64,000 nt of DNA. It comes from Dolomedes plantarius. Its lineage: Eukaryota; Arthropoda; Arachnida; Araneae; Dolomedidae. Below, one piece after another: positions 63,418 to 64,000 of this stretch. A program made the position numbers and the translations under genes. The notes under the pieces are model-generated. The model was not told where the DNA came from. It ran no database searches and saw only the letters and a program-made list of their open reading frames with translations. Numbering within the stretch: the first letter of the stretch is position 1; the number at the start of each line of letters is the position of its first letter. The stretch is from assembly GCA_907164885.2 (NCBI GenBank), contig OU015495.1, positions 217,501-281,500 of the forward strand, written 5' to 3'.

Positions 63418-63420
<3 letters not shown>
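60325..63420. repeat. Right arm of the large inverted duplication
   Basis: Inverted copy of 56234-59620. It ends abruptly in a TA microsatellite at 63420, within the Harbinger part. The Tc1 TIR (CAGCGGTGGCCAAAATTGTG) is at 62140 and the shared transposase N-terminus at 62724-63086 on plus. Confidence 0.95.
62724..63086 (+). pseudogene. Tc1-like transposase N-terminal fragment in the right arm
   Basis: Same 120-codon text as 56568-56930 (MKRHNENQLLQNQTGKVRKR to SPSLVVRA), with three residue changes: SRC for SGC, VLF for MLF, TTPK for TIPK. The rest of the gene is not included in the duplication. Confidence 0.88.

Positions 63421-63510
<90 letters not shown>
63419..63510. repeat. (TA)n microsatellite at the duplication breakpoint
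   Basis: About 45 TA units; the right arm of the inverted duplication stops exactly at its left edge. Confidence 0.95.
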
Positions 63511-63511
<1 letters not shown>

Positions 63512-63671
63512 CGCAAAGTCTTTAGATACGGTATCTAAAAAAAGGTATATCACTAAATTAAACATTCAGGTACAGCCCGGAAAGGTTTATTCAGTATGTG
63601 ACCCGTATTTATTGACAGAGGAAGACTGGAGTTACGATACCAAACGCTGGCTTGAAGTAACCTCAACATAA
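63511..63671 (+). pseudogene. Coding-like fragment of unknown repetitive protein
   Basis: Open frame after the TA tract reads YAKSLDTVSKKRYITKLNIQ, then VQPGKVYSVCDPYLLTEEDW and SYDTKRWLEVTST then stop. Codon content is less biased than in random frames here. It recalls, from memory only, the N-terminal 'DPY...DW...W' text of multi-copy SWIM/YqaJ-type proteins in invertebrates. Could be an exon (GTAACC follows LE) or a relic. Confidence 0.3.
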
Positions 63672-64000
63672 TAATAATCATTATCAACGAAAGAATGATT
63701 ATATTCTCTTAAACCTTGCGAAGTATTGAAAAAAGTGTTAAAACACCTGTTACATTCAGCTAATATGAGGAATTTTATAAATAAACTTAAATTATTTAAC
63801 TCAAAATGAAGGTATCGTTCAAAAACACATGCAAACGCATAGGAACGGCTTCTGTTTCCTGCCACCCGATAATCACGTGATCTATAGTAGACGAAAACTG
63901 ACGTAGCCAGTGGCGTTGCAACGTTTCGCCTTATTGGTTATAATCGGTGATCTTGGCTATACATGTGAGGTATTATGTAATAGTTGAGTGGCAGAACTGG
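63672..64000. other. Window end, no recognised feature
   Basis: AT-rich, then a slightly GC-richer stretch with AATCACGTGAT at 63869-63880. No gene seen. Confidence 0.4.

Noticed and set aside
56234..63420. Inverted duplication as a sequencing chimera
   Set aside because: Arms carry scattered substitutions, a three-base difference cluster near the Harbinger end and a 291-bp indel, which a hairpin-read artefact would not give; still worth a read check.
63405..63510. Tyr-Ile repeat N-terminus of the 88-codon frame
   Set aside because: It is the translated TA tract; only the part after 63511 is considered coding-like.
1..64000. CRISPR arrays, operons, prokaryotic promoters or ribosome binding sites
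   Set aside because: The window is eukaryotic: spliced gene, SINEs and animal-type DNA transposons; none of these structures is present.

Overview
This is nuclear DNA of an AT-rich, repeat-laden arthropod genome. A spider is the best guess: several Tc1-like transposase families here are ones I associate with spider genomes, and the one intact host gene looks like an arthropod GMC oxidoreductase. Nothing is prokaryotic: coding sequence is split by GT-AG introns, and most open frames are transposon remnants or shadows.

Host gene. One complete gene fills 174-35948 on the minus strand: a GMC-family FAD-dependent oxidoreductase (glucose-dehydrogenase-like). I could join 11 coding exons by eye. 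All ten introns are GT-AG, all phases match, and the sum is 1887 nt (628 residues plus stop). Only about 5% of the locus is coding. The introns hold a fold-back MITE (567-1568), a decayed repetitive gene (about 3563-4930), a Tc1/mariner (7052-8270), SINE copies, small Harbinger- and TTAA-type MITEs, a hAT MITE (13406-13822), a GC-rich MITE (14861-15382), a MITE carrying a SINE (19912-20902), a Tc1 element split by a second DNA transposon (22224-25150), a piggyBac fragment (27120-27893), and a 3-kb inverted-repeat structure (32563-35640).

Upstream and intergenic part. 36529-39605 is a run of Tc1/mariner copies in TA microsatellites. 39606-42700 holds nothing I recognise. 42722-49683 is a deep nest: a possible hAT-like shell enclosing a TTAA-flanked piggyBac (42846-45355), then a TAA-flanked Harbinger (45411-48603) that itself contains a Tigger/pogo-like element (46146-47594) and a MITE with a 9-bp target duplication (47730-48206), then a second truncated Tigger copy and an LTR-like stretch. 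51113-52525 is a Tc1-like element with an uninterrupted 341-residue transposase, the only transposase here that looks intact.

Distal part. 54013-57516 is a Tc1-like element split by a Harbinger derivative (54933-56519). Its outer half plus about 2 kb of flank is repeated in inverted orientation, giving a palindrome-like structure (56234-59620 against 60325-63420) around a microsatellite and LTR-like spacer. The arms differ by substitutions and a 291-bp indel, which argues for a real, aged inverted duplication. No CRISPR array, operon, rRNA or convincing functional tRNA was seen. All calls are from reading alone; no database was searched.
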